From an uncultured bacterium (GTDB lineage: Bacteria; Bacillota; Clostridia; Lachnospirales; Lachnospiraceae): a DNA stretch of 64,000 bases. This document shows positions 52,275 through 60,457 of this stretch, piece after piece (positions within the stretch are counted from its first letter, which is position 1; every line of letters starts with the position of its first letter). Both the position numbers and the translations under genes were made by a program. The stretch spans positions 62,001 through 126,000 of the forward strand of contig CAMWUN010000003.1 in the NCBI GenBank assembly GCA_947177425.1. Direction: 5' to 3'. The notes beneath the pieces are model-generated. The model saw nothing but the letters and a program-made list of their open reading frames with translations. It was not told the origin of the DNA and ran no database searches.

Positions 52275-52691
52275 ATGTACGAAATGAAAGATGAATACCT
52301 GACAGGGATTGATTTTATCGATAAGGAGCACAGAAGGCTTTTTGAGATAGCGGAGGAAACATACCAGCTAAAAAATGATGAATTTATTCCTGACAAATAT
52401 GACCGGATCCATAATCTGCTGAATGAACTGAAAGATTATACTGAAATGCATTTTGCCCATGAAGAGGAATATATGCAGTCTATCGGATATAAGAAGCTTT
52501 TTTCCCAGAAAGTGCAGCATGAAGCCTTTGTCAACTGGCTGGAGGAGCACGATCTGGATCATATTGATGATGGCATTGAGGATCAGGACACAGTGGTAGG
52601 TAATATCCTTACCTATCTGACGGACTGGCTTGTGGAACATATCCTCTATACCGATAAACAGATTCCGACACAGAAAAGCCAGAGCATATAG
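52275..52691 (+). CDS. Bacteriohemerythrin
   Basis: The 138-residue four-helix protein is of the hemerythrin family, which binds O2 at a di-iron centre. Expected ligands are seen as H19 (IDKEHRRL), H59 and E63 (MHFAHEEEY), H82 (QKVQHEAF) and the final H and D in LVEHILYTDKQI. The position of one of the usual HxxxH ligands is Gln78 instead of His (SQKVQH). The site may therefore be altered. GGAGGATT precedes the ATG. It is probably cotranscribed with the diguanylate cyclase. O2 sensing or scavenging in an anaerobe is the likely role, with uncertainty from the missing ligand. Confidence 0.85.
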   Translation: MYEMKDEYLTGIDFIDKEHRRLFEIAEETYQLKNDEFIPDKYDRIHNLLNELKDYTEMHFAHEEEYMQSIGYKKLFSQKVQHEAFVNWLEEHDLDHIDDGIEDQDTVVGNILTYLTDWLVEHILYTDKQIPTQKSQSI

Positions 52692-52726
52692 TGTGCAGAC
52701 AGCATTTCCGAACGTGTGCCGGCTGT

Positions 52727-53602
52727 TTAAACCGGGAGCATAAACTGGGACAGGACTTCTCTTGCAACATAGAGGGTTCTGTCTTTTTTTACGGATGTGG
52801 CCCATTTTACAAGTGTAATGAGTCCTCTGTCGATTTCCATACAGGTGATGCAGCGGGGGTGGACGCAGCTCCCAGTGTTCATGTAATAAGGGGAGTCGGA
52901 ACTTAAGCGGGGCCTGTGGGTATGGCCTGTCATCAGGGGACGGTTGTTCTCTTTGGCATAGCTGCTGAGCCGTTGCTCGGTTTTATCCTTAAAAGTATAA
53001 TTTTTGGCAGCGCTGGTAGGATCAAGCACGCCGAAGCGCTCCAAAGGCTTCCAGAGATATCTTACAAGGAAGCGGGCAAGCCGCCAGCAGGAAGAATTTA
53101 AGAAATCAGCCTGATGGCCGTGGGTCAGGTAAAGCCGGTAATCCTGGCAGGGATTTTCCAGAATAATTCCTTCATAAAAGGTAAGACCGGGAAACAGGGG
53201 CTGCACACACTGGGATTCTGGACAGAAATAAGAGGAACAGACTGTATCCCCGTACCCTTTCTTTTTCTTTTCCATATCATGGTTTCCGTAAAGCATATAT
53301 AAACGGTTCTGCCTGTAAAACAGGGAGAGGAGCCAGAATACACTGTTATGGATTTCAATAATCTGGCTCATCTTTCTGTTTTCCCACAGTTCATCCCCGT
53401 CGCCCAGTTCTATATAGGTAAATCCCTGACTGTAATAATGGTTCAGTGCGGTAAAATACAGGTTGTGGTTTTTTAAAAAATTGTCGTTGGAATTTCCGCT
53501 GCCCCTATGACAGTCGCTGATAATGACATAACGGCTTCTTCTGGTTAAGGGCAATACAGGGGCATTTTGGAAAGCTTTGGACAAACGGGAATGATAACTC
53601 AT
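52727..53602 (-). CDS. Calcineurin-like metallophosphoesterase
   Basis: The 291-residue product has the two-metal phosphoesterase motifs: SDCHRGSG (D..H), ELGDGDELWE (GD..D), YGNHDME (GNHD), LTHGHQAD and TGHTHRPRL (GHxH). It is similar in layout to UDP-2,3-diacylglucosamine hydrolase (LpxH), but the host is presumably Gram-positive, so lipid A is not the substrate. Substrate is unknown. It lies 75 bp downstream of the DUF4474 gene on the minus strand and probably shares its transcript. The 3' end converges on the hemerythrin gene, 35 bp away, with no clear terminator. Confidence 0.8.
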   Translation of the reverse strand: MSYHSRLSKAFQNAPVLPLTRRSRYVIISDCHRGSGNSNDNFLKNHNLYFTALNHYYSQGFTYIELGDGDELWENRKMSQIIEIHNSVFWLLSLFYRQNRLYMLYGNHDMEKKKKGYGDTVCSSYFCPESQCVQPLFPGLTFYEGIILENPCQDYRLYLTHGHQADFLNSSCWRLARFLVRYLWKPLERFGVLDPTSAAKNYTFKDKTEQRLSSYAKENNRPLMTGHTHRPRLSSDSPYYMNTGSCVHPRCITCMEIDRGLITLVKWATSVKKDRTLYVAREVLSQFMLPV

Positions 53603-53677
53603 GGATGTTTTCCTTTATAATAATTATTTTAGACTATTTTGAACCCGGTACACCAACGAGTTCTGGCGGTATTCTGT

Positions 53678-54592
53678 TCAGCGGCGGTGTCCGTGTCTGC
53701 ATTTACAATATCTGCGTGGCCGCAACATCCTTCGGAAAGCGAAAGGCAGCAGGTAATATAAATAAAGGAGCCTGTCGATGGTAGAGCAGAAATACCGGGT
53801 AAGGAACAGGTAGATTTTACAGAAAATCCGGTTCCAGAACTGCGCCCATTTCCGAACAAGCCGGGTGAAACAGCCATACTCTGGGTGCTGGGGCCCGCAG
53901 TACTGAATTTGAACGGTATTGCAGCAGACCCTTACGCATTCCTTTAAGATACCTGTCTGGAATAAAGAAGCCAGAAAACTCTGCATCATTTCGCAGCTGG
54001 GGAAATGTATGGAGCAGTTCAGACATAGCTGGGAAGGTTTTGAAAAAAGTCCCATTTTAAAGGCGGTAAGCCACCAGGTTACTTTTGAAACAGAAGCCAG
54101 AGCGGCGTTTTCCTTTGTAAGGCAGAAGGAAACAGGAAGCATATCCTTATCCTCCACAGCCTGAAACATGGCAGTTGGCAGTTCCTCCTCTGTCAGAAGA
54201 CGGTCAGCGTAATAGATGCCGATTTCCGCCCCTGTGTTGATGCCGTACTGGCCTTTCCAGAATTCAATCAGCCAGGTTCTGTGCTGATAAGGAAAGTAGA
54301 CGGGAAGATAATCAAATACCATATTGAAAAAAGGGGCGGCGTGGTCATAAAGGGAGGTGTATCCGGCTTCCCTCTGCCAGGCATCGTTCCGGGATGAGAT
54401 GATATCTTCTGTTTCGTTGTAGCAGTAGCCGAAAGGTTCTATCAGAGAAGAAAGAAGCCTGCATTTTTCAGCAGAATCCATGGAACAGACCTTTTTGATT
54501 GCATGGCGCCTGCGGCAGGTGCCGGATACAAGGATAATCAGAATTACAAAAATTAAAATTCCAATTGAAAAGTACATAAAATGAATCCTCAT
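53678..54592 (-). CDS. DUF4474 domain membrane protein
   Basis: The 304-residue product has one N-terminal membrane helix (about 6-24). A soluble domain with EPFGYCYNETEDIISSRNDA followed by WQREAGYTSLYD, and RTWLIEFWKGQYGINTGAEI, I recognise as DUF4474 (about 45-215), a family of unknown function in Lachnospiraceae. The C-terminal ~70 residues are hydrophobic and Arg-rich, ending in a Cys/His/Arg cluster (CKCRHGHRR). The start may be ATG 54592 or the in-frame ATG 54577, which has GAGG about 10 bases upstream. The metallophosphoesterase gene follows on the same strand. Confidence 0.7.
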   Translation of the reverse strand: MRIHFMYFSIGILIFVILIILVSGTCRRRHAIKKVCSMDSAEKCRLLSSLIEPFGYCYNETEDIISSRNDAWQREAGYTSLYDHAAPFFNMVFDYLPVYFPYQHRTWLIEFWKGQYGINTGAEIGIYYADRLLTEEELPTAMFQAVEDKDMLPVSFCLTKENAALASVSKVTWWLTAFKMGLFSKPSQLCLNCSIHFPSCEMMQSFLASLFQTGILKECVRVCCNTVQIQYCGPQHPEYGCFTRLVRKWAQFWNRIFCKIYLFLTRYFCSTIDRLLYLYYLLPFAFRRMLRPRRYCKCRHGHRR

Positions 54593-54635
54593 GTGTTTTA
54601 CTATATAATATGTAAATATCAGCCGGGGGTGATGC

Positions 54636-54663
54636 TTGAAAAAAACAATGAATGCAGTATAAT
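54636..54663 (+). promoter_or_regulatory. Promoter of the TPR-DUF4037-DUF4125 gene
   Basis: TTGAAA (54636-54641), a 16-bp spacer, TATAAT (54658-54663). The leader is about 100 nt. It lies in the divergent gap to the DUF4474 gene. Confidence 0.7.
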
Positions 54664-54770
54664 GGGTAGTAAGTATTTAAAAATAAGGCAGCAGACCAAG
54701 TGAATCAGATGCTGTTACCTTTTACGAAACAGCTTATGGATTAAAAATGATAGTTTGGAGGCGTGATATT

Positions 54771-57104
54771 ATGATTATTGAACAGGTCTTAAAACAACTG
54801 GACGAATTGTTTGCGCAGCATAAGGTGGATCAGGTGGAGACTTTTCTGCTTCGCCGGATTGACGAGGCGTCTGCGGAAGGAGACACTGGCTCCGTGATTA
54901 CCCTTCTCAATGAAATTATAGGGCATTACCGGGAAACAGGGGAGTCTGACAAGTCCATTTCCGCGTGCAGACAACTGCTTATACTGATAGAGGAAGCCGG
55001 ATTAAAAGGAAGCACGGCGTATGCCACGTCCCTGCTCAATGTGGCCAATGCATGCAGGGCGGCAGGACTTTTGCGGGAATCCATGATTTATTACCAGGAG
55101 GTGAAGGGGATTTATGAGGAAAAGCTTGCGCCTTCTGATTTCAGGTATGCAAGCCTTTACAACAATATGAGTCTTCTGTTTCAAGAAATGGGAGACTATG
55201 AGAGTGCCTGCGACTGTCTGGAACGTGCTCTTTCTATAGTATCACTTTATAGTGAAGCCAGGATAGAGGCGGCCGTCACATATACAAACCTTGCCACTTC
55301 CCTGTTAAAGCTGGGGCGTTTTTACGAAGCCATTGACAATTTAAAGAAAGCATTTGCCATTTTTGAGATGGACGAGGACAAGGATTACCATTACAGCGGA
55401 GCCCTTTCGGCCATGGGGGAAGCACAGTATATGGCAGGAAATTTAGAGGAGTCTGCCCGGTATTATAAGCTGGCGCTTAGGGAGATTGAGAGAAATGTGG
55501 GCAGAAGCAAAGCCTATGAGATTACTTTGCAGAATCTGAATGCGGTAGCTGAAAAGATACGGCAGCTTCCGGTAAGGAACAGACAGTTCAGAAATGGTAT
55601 GGAACTGTGTCAGGCATTTTACGAGGAGTTCGGGAAACCCATGATACAGAAGAAATTCCCGGAGTATGAGCAGATGATTGCGGTGGGCCTTGTGGGAGAA
55701 GGGTCAGAGTGTTTCGGCTTCGACGACCAGATATCCAGGGATCATGATTTCGGTCCGGGCTTCTGTATGTGGCTGACAGACCCGGTGTATGACGAGATAG
55801 GGGAAGAACTCCAGAGAGCTTACGAAGAACTTCCCTCCACCTACATGGGGATTACCCGTTTCACAACCCTGAAAGCGCAAAAGAGGGTAGGGGTTTTTAA
55901 AATTGGGGATTTCTATGAGAGCCTTATCGGGTTAAAGGATGTGCCGACCACCCAGAACCAATGGCTGTTTCTGGAGGATTACAGGCTTGCAGCAGCTACA
56001 AATGGAAAAGTTTTCCGGGATGATTTAGGCGAGTTTACCAGAATCAGACGGGGAATACTTTCTTATTATCCGGAGGAAGTGAGGATAAAGAAGATTGCGC
56101 GGGAAGCGGCGCTTATGGCACAGTCCGGCCAGTACAATTACTCCAGAATGTCTGGCAGAGGGGAAAAGGTCACGGCATCCATTGCCCTTTCTGAATTTAT
56201 GAGGCACACCATGGCCATGGTATATCTTTTAAACCGCACCTATGCGCCTTTTTATAAATGGATGCACAGAGGCATGGAAAGGCTGGCAATACTGCCGGAA
56301 ATCCGGGATATTTTAAATGCGCTGGTAGATTTCCCAGCGGGGGATGAGCGGATTCCCCAGACCATAGAAATTATTGTGGCCCTGATTATTGCGGAGATGA
56401 AAAAGCAGGGGCTGACCAGCGGGGAGGACAATTATCTGGACAATCACACAGACAATATATTAAGAAGTATTCCCCAGAAGGAAGTAAAGGATGATTCCTT
56501 TAAGGCGGCCCTGGTAAATGAGTTGGTGTCCCTTGAGTGGGAGGCTTTTGACAAGGTGGAAAATGAAGGCGGGCGGGCAGACTGCCAGAATGACTTTCAT
56601 ACTTTTTCCATTATGCGCAAGAGCCAGTATTATGCGTGGACAGAAGAGATGCTTAAAAGTTATATCAGCGATTTTAGAAGGGCCAATGCAAGGGGATGGA
56701 ATCTGATTACGGAAAAATACGGGCGGATGATGGAAAGCACAGCGCCTGCCAGATATGCGCAGATAAAGGATTCGTTTCCTAAGATGCCTGAAATGAAGAG
56801 GGAGATCATTGAGGAGATTGTCAGGATACAGGTAGAGTGGATGGAAGAATTTGCCAGAGAGTATCCCAAAGCAGCAGGTAATGCAAGGAGTATCCATACG
56901 GCAGAGGATACGCCTTTTAACACCTCCTACGAAACCTATCTGCGGGGAGAGATTTCCACTTATTCCGATGAGACGCTGGACTTGTACGGAAGATTTATCG
57001 CAGGGCTTTGCAGGGAAGGGAAAAATCTTGCAAAGATAATTATGGGGAATACTGCTTTTTTATATGGATATGGTTCGCTGGAGGAATTGGAAGAAAAATT
57101 ATAG
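54771..57104 (+). CDS. TPR - DUF4037 (nucleotidyltransferase-like) - DUF4125 fusion protein
   Basis: The 777-residue cytosolic protein has three parts. Residues about 1-285 are tetratricopeptide-like helical repeats (LLNVANACRAAGLL, LYNNMSLLFQEMGDYESAC, ALSAMGEAQYMAGN). About 300-560 matches DUF4037, with the nucleotidyltransferase-like GLVGEGSECFGFDDQIS and DHD at 324-326. About 585-770 matches DUF4125 (KVENEGGRADCQNDFHTF, IMRKSQYYAW, YLRGEISTYSDETL). ATG 54771 has TTGGAGG 9 bases upstream; a further ATG at 54747 lacks a site. No function is known. The NTase-like active site suggests nucleotide transfer to a protein or small molecule, with the TPR choosing partners. Confidence 0.75.
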   Translation: MIIEQVLKQLDELFAQHKVDQVETFLLRRIDEASAEGDTGSVITLLNEIIGHYRETGESDKSISACRQLLILIEEAGLKGSTAYATSLLNVANACRAAGLLRESMIYYQEVKGIYEEKLAPSDFRYASLYNNMSLLFQEMGDYESACDCLERALSIVSLYSEARIEAAVTYTNLATSLLKLGRFYEAIDNLKKAFAIFEMDEDKDYHYSGALSAMGEAQYMAGNLEESARYYKLALREIERNVGRSKAYEITLQNLNAVAEKIRQLPVRNRQFRNGMELCQAFYEEFGKPMIQKKFPEYEQMIAVGLVGEGSECFGFDDQISRDHDFGPGFCMWLTDPVYDEIGEELQRAYEELPSTYMGITRFTTLKAQKRVGVFKIGDFYESLIGLKDVPTTQNQWLFLEDYRLAAATNGKVFRDDLGEFTRIRRGILSYYPEEVRIKKIAREAALMAQSGQYNYSRMSGRGEKVTASIALSEFMRHTMAMVYLLNRTYAPFYKWMHRGMERLAILPEIRDILNALVDFPAGDERIPQTIEIIVALIIAEMKKQGLTSGEDNYLDNHTDNILRSIPQKEVKDDSFKAALVNELVSLEWEAFDKVENEGGRADCQNDFHTFSIMRKSQYYAWTEEMLKSYISDFRRANARGWNLITEKYGRMMESTAPARYAQIKDSFPKMPEMKREIIEEIVRIQVEWMEEFAREYPKAAGNARSIHTAEDTPFNTSYETYLRGEISTYSDETLDLYGRFIAGLCREGKNLAKIIMGNTAFLYGYGSLEELEEKL

Positions 57105-57152
57105 AATACTGCAGGGATGTTGATGGAAGCAGAAAGTGATAAGCAAAAAATG

Positions 57153-57187
57153 CGCCGGTGGGCAGGGAAGAGCCATGTCCGCCGGCG
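57153..57187. terminator. Bidirectional terminator between convergent genes
   Basis: CGCCGG (57153-57158) pairs with CCGGCG (57182-57187), with further internal pairing. A run of A on the left gives six T on the minus strand. It separates the DUF4037 gene (plus) from the amidase (minus). Confidence 0.7.
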
Positions 57188-57249
57188 TAAAAGCGTATCG
57201 CAGAGAAAGGAAGTATGAAGCTGACGCTTGTCTTTGGGGAGATAATTCC

Positions 57250-57774
57250 CTACAGAGACATCAGTATGCCGTCGGCGATGGCTTTTGCAATTTCCTGGAA
57301 GCGGCTGTCGAAAATGGCATTGTCCCTGTCGGTATTGATAAAGCCTACTTCCAAAAGGACGGCGGGCATATTGGTGCGGCGGAGCACGGCAAGGTTTTGG
57401 CGTTCATTGACGCCCTGATTGACAAATCCTATGCGCTCTAACTGGCGGTTTATGTTCCCGGCCATGTCTGCGGCTGTCCCATAGCGGTTATAGACCAGGG
57501 ATTCAACGCCGGTGTACTGGTTGGGATATGGACTGGAATTGCGGTGTATGGAGATAAAGTAATCGGCATTGGAAGCGTTTCCTTCTGCGGCCTTCTGGGC
57601 AGGGGTTTCATAGACATCGCTGGTTCGTGTGTACAACACATTGACACCGGCATCCTGGAGAATACTGCCTACTGCCAGCGTAAGCCTTAAGTTGTCATCT
57701 TTTTCCATACGGCCAAGGTAAGTGGCGCCGAAATCGGAGCCGCCGTGTCCGGCATCTAAAATAACTGTAGCCAT
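57250..57774 (-). CDS. N-acetylmuramoyl-L-alanine amidase (Amidase_3)
   Basis: The 174-residue product consists only of the zinc amidase catalytic domain. DAGHGGSDFGA provides the first zinc His, MEKDDNLRLT the Glu, SIHRNSS the second His, and LLEVGFINTDRDN the catalytic Glu. It cuts the lactyl-peptide bond in peptidoglycan. There is no signal peptide when starting at 57774 (MATVILDAG, GAGG upstream); an earlier in-frame Met at 57807 adds 11 residues that are not a convincing signal either. It may need lysis or another route for export, or act in the mother cell. It diverges from the MATE gene. Confidence 0.85.
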   Translation of the reverse strand: MATVILDAGHGGSDFGATYLGRMEKDDNLRLTLAVGSILQDAGVNVLYTRTSDVYETPAQKAAEGNASNADYFISIHRNSSPYPNQYTGVESLVYNRYGTAADMAGNINRQLERIGFVNQGVNERQNLAVLRRTNMPAVLLEVGFINTDRDNAIFDSRFQEIAKAIADGILMSL

Positions 57775-57839
57775 AAGCAACCTCATGAAATAAAGTCTCT
57801 TTACCAATATATGAATCAGATGAAAGGTATGTGATAAAA

Positions 57840-59219
57840 ATGGAAAAGAAGATGCAGAAATCTTATGAAATGGATATGTGCAGCGGACCTCTGTTTGGGA
57901 AGATTCTGCTTTTTACGCTGCCCCTTATGCTGTCAGGTATTCTGCAGTTGCTTTTTAATGCGGCGGACGTGGTAGTGGTAGGGCGTTTTGCAGGAAATGA
58001 AGCCCTTGCGGCGGTAGGTTCCACGGGTTCTCTGACCAATCTGCTGGTGAATCTGTTTATTGGCCTGTCGGTGGGTGCCAATGTGCTGGTGGCAAGGGAT
58101 TATGGAGCAAAAAAGGAGTGGGAAGTAAGCCAGACAGTGCATACGTCCATGCTCATAAGCGCAGCCGGAGGCATATTGCTTTCAGTTGTGGGAATTGCGG
58201 CGGCAAGGCCCCTGCTGTTGCTGATGGACACACCTGCCAACGTAATTGAACATTCGGTTCTTTATATGCGGATTTATTTTTTGGGGATGCCTGTGATGCT
58301 GCTTTTCAATTTTGGAAGCGCTATCCTCCGGGCCATAGGGGATACCAGAAGGCCGCTTTTTTATCTGATTATTGCAGGCATTACCAATGTAGCCCTGAAT
58401 TTGTGTTTTGTCATTTCCTTTCATATGGGTGTGGCAGGGGTGGCGCTGGCCACTGTGATTTCCCAGTGTGTTTCTACCACGCTGATTATCCGCTGTCTGA
58501 TACGCAGTGAAGGCTGCTTCAGGCTGTGCTTTGACAAGCTTCATATGAACTGGAACAAGTTTCGGAAAATTGCGGCGGTGGGGCTTCCGGCAGGAATACA
58601 AAGTTCGCTCTTTTCCATTTCCAATGTGCTGATTCAGTCTTCTGTTAATTCCTTCGGTTCTGTGGCCATGGCAGGGAACACGGCAGGCAGTAATATAGAA
58701 GGATTTGTGTATACGGCAATGAATTCCGTGCATCAGACTGCAGTCAGCTTTACAGGGCAGAACCTGGGCGGAAAGCAGTATGGACGGATTAATAAGATAC
58801 TGGCAGAGTGTCTTGGGTTCGTGGTCATGATTGGGCTGGTTATGGGGAACGGGGCTGTGCTGTTTGGAGAAGAGATTCTTGGCTTATATTCCACGGATGC
58901 GGAAGTGATTGCTTATGGGATGCAGAGGATGAAGGTAATCTGTACTTTTTACTGTCTGTGTGGCATTATGGATGTTCTGGTGGGAAGTATCCGGGGACTG
59001 GGGTATGCGGTGATGCCCATGATAGTATCGCTTCTGGGCGCCTGTGCTTTCCGGGTGGTCTGGATTTATACCATATTTCAGTGGGACAGGACGCTGCATA
59101 CGCTGTATATATCCTATCCTGTGTCATGGACTCTTACAGCGCTGGCACACGCCGTATGCTTTGCAGTGGTGCGCAGCAGGATAAAAGGCCGCAATGCGGC
59201 AGAATGGAGAAATTTATGA
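57840..59219 (+). CDS. MATE family efflux transporter
   Basis: The 459-residue product has about 12 membrane helices in two repeats. DinF/NorM-type motifs are seen in the first helix (GKILLFTLPLMLSGILQLLF), in FNAADVVVVGRFAG, and in the middle (PAGIQSSLFSISN, SFTGQNLGG). It exports drugs or metabolites using a Na or H gradient; substrate unknown. ATG 57840 is used. A GTG at 57831 is in frame and slightly closer to AAAGG (57823-57827), so the start is uncertain by three codons. Its stop overlaps the HAD gene start by ATGA. Confidence 0.88.
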   Translation: MEKKMQKSYEMDMCSGPLFGKILLFTLPLMLSGILQLLFNAADVVVVGRFAGNEALAAVGSTGSLTNLLVNLFIGLSVGANVLVARDYGAKKEWEVSQTVHTSMLISAAGGILLSVVGIAAARPLLLLMDTPANVIEHSVLYMRIYFLGMPVMLLFNFGSAILRAIGDTRRPLFYLIIAGITNVALNLCFVISFHMGVAGVALATVISQCVSTTLIIRCLIRSEGCFRLCFDKLHMNWNKFRKIAAVGLPAGIQSSLFSISNVLIQSSVNSFGSVAMAGNTAGSNIEGFVYTAMNSVHQTAVSFTGQNLGGKQYGRINKILAECLGFVVMIGLVMGNGAVLFGEEILGLYSTDAEVIAYGMQRMKVICTFYCLCGIMDVLVGSIRGLGYAVMPMIVSLLGACAFRVVWIYTIFQWDRTLHTLYISYPVSWTLTALAHAVCFAVVRSRIKGRNAAEWRNL

Positions 59220-59869
59220 AAAAATATGATGGCGTTATTTTTGATCTGGACGGTACTTTGCTAAATACTCTTGAGGACTTGATGGACAGTGTCAATTATG
59301 CTTTAAGAGAGCATCAGATGCCGGAGAGGAGTCTGGAGGAAATCAGACATTTTGTGGGAAACGGAGTGGAGAGGCTGATAGAACTGGCAGTGCCGGAGGG
59401 AACCGCAGATTCAAAGAGAGAAAAAGTCTTTGCAGATTTTAAAGAGCATTATAAGATTCACTGTAATGACAAGACGGGCCTTTACCCGGGAATTTTAAGA
59501 CTGCTGGCCCGGCTGAAGGAGGAAGGCTTTGTCATGGCGATTGTGTCCAATAAACTGCAGGAAGGAGTGGACGCGTTGAACCGCCAGTATTTTGACGGAT
59601 ATGTAGAGACTGCAATTGGCGCAAGGGAGGGTATCCGCAAGAAGCCTGCGCCAGATACGGTTATGGAGGCCCTTAAGGTTCTGGCTTTGCCGAAAGAACG
59701 GGTGGTTTATGTAGGAGACTCGGAGGTGGATATTGCTACCGCACAAAATTCGGGGATGGACTGTATTACTGTGGCGTGGGGATTTAGAAACAGAGAGGAA
59801 CAGGAGCGGGCAGGAGCGAAAGTGTTTGTGGATAAACCGGAGGAGATTGCGGAGCTGCTGTATTTGTGA
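59216..59869 (+). CDS. HAD family hydrolase, phosphoglycolate phosphatase-like
   Basis: The 217-residue product is a HAD phosphatase with a helical cap. The motifs are FDLDGTLLNT (nucleophile and acid Asp), SNK (motif II), KPAPD with the Lys, and VGDSEVDI (metal Asp). It is close to Gph/PgpB-like subfamily IA enzymes, which remove phosphate from phosphoglycolate or similar compounds. ATG 59216 overlaps the MATE stop; the frame runs upstream inside the MATE gene without similarity. A terminator follows within 50 bp. The substrate is not fixed by sequence. Confidence 0.88.
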   Translation: MKKYDGVIFDLDGTLLNTLEDLMDSVNYALREHQMPERSLEEIRHFVGNGVERLIELAVPEGTADSKREKVFADFKEHYKIHCNDKTGLYPGILRLLARLKEEGFVMAIVSNKLQEGVDALNRQYFDGYVETAIGAREGIRKKPAPDTVMEALKVLALPKERVVYVGDSEVDIATAQNSGMDCITVAWGFRNREEQERAGAKVFVDKPEEIAELLYL

Positions 59870-59914
59870 GGGCAGAGAGGAAATTTGGGTTTTAATCAAT
59901 AAGATGAATGTGAT

Positions 59915-59963
59915 AAAAAAGACTTGTTTGTGGGAGCAGGCTCTCATGGATAAGTCTTTTTTT
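59915..59963 (+). terminator. Terminator after the HAD gene
   Basis: AAAAAAGACTT (59915-59925) pairs with AAGTCTTTTTT (59952-59962), with an inner GGGAG/CTCTC hairpin. It ends in a run of T. Confidence 0.85.
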
Positions 59964-59977
59964 ATGCTGGGCAAAAA

Positions 59978-60014
59978 TGTATATTGACAATATAGTGCAT
60001 ATATGATATATACA
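59978..60014 (+). promoter_or_regulatory. Promoter and likely operator of the GntR-ABC operon
   Basis: TTGACA (59984-59989), a 17-bp spacer, TATATA (60007-60012). The region is overlaid by inverted repeats: TATATT/AATATA around the -35 (59982-59996), and TGTATAT (59978-59984) with ATATACA (60008-60014). Auto-repressing YtrA-type GntR regulators bind such palindromes over their own promoter. Confidence 0.6.
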
Positions 60015-60060
60015 ATATATAAACATGTTTAAGCAGTTTTACAGTTGGAAGAGGTGGCGG

Positions 60061-60441
60061 ATGGATATTATAATCAGTAATTCTAGTGATAAGCCGATTT
60101 ATGAGCAGATTACAGTCCAGATTAAGACTATGGTCATGAATGGGAGACTGAAGGAGGGGGATTTGCTGCCTTCCATGCGGACGCTGGCGAAGGAACTCCG
60201 GGTTAGTGTGATTACTACAAAGCGGGCTTATGAAGACCTGGAAAGGGATGGGTTTATTACTACAGTAGTTGGGAAAGGAAGCTTTGTGAAGGCAGCCGAT
60301 ACCAGCCTGATGCGGGAAGAGAAGTTAAAACAGATTGAGGAACTGCTTTCAAAGGCGGTTGAACTTGCAGGGCAGAGCGGCATCAGCAGGGATGAGCTGG
60401 AGGAGATAATAGAGATTTTGTATCAGGAAACGCAGGCTTAA
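60061..60441 (+). CDS. GntR family regulator, YtrA subfamily
   Basis: The 126-residue product has a winged helix-turn-helix (KPIYEQITVQIKTMVMNGRL ... LLPSMRTLAKELRVSVITTK) and a short helical C terminus (about 85-126). This is the small-size YtrA design rather than the long-effector GntR types. ATG 60061 is preferred because AGAGGTGG lies upstream; the frame is open from 60025. It probably represses the following ABC genes and itself, responding to cell-wall antibiotics or envelope stress in known relatives. The ABC ATPase gene starts 16 bp downstream. Confidence 0.88.
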   Translation: MDIIISNSSDKPIYEQITVQIKTMVMNGRLKEGDLLPSMRTLAKELRVSVITTKRAYEDLERDGFITTVVGKGSFVKAADTSLMREEKLKQIEELLSKAVELAGQSGISRDELEEIIEILYQETQA

Positions 60442-60457
60442 TACAGGAGGAGAGAAA

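Noticed and set aside
58808-59215. Upstream extension of the HAD hydrolase frame
   Set aside because: It overlaps the end of the MATE transporter in another frame, is rich in Trp/Cys/Gly, and the HAD family begins at 59216 with ATGA coupling.
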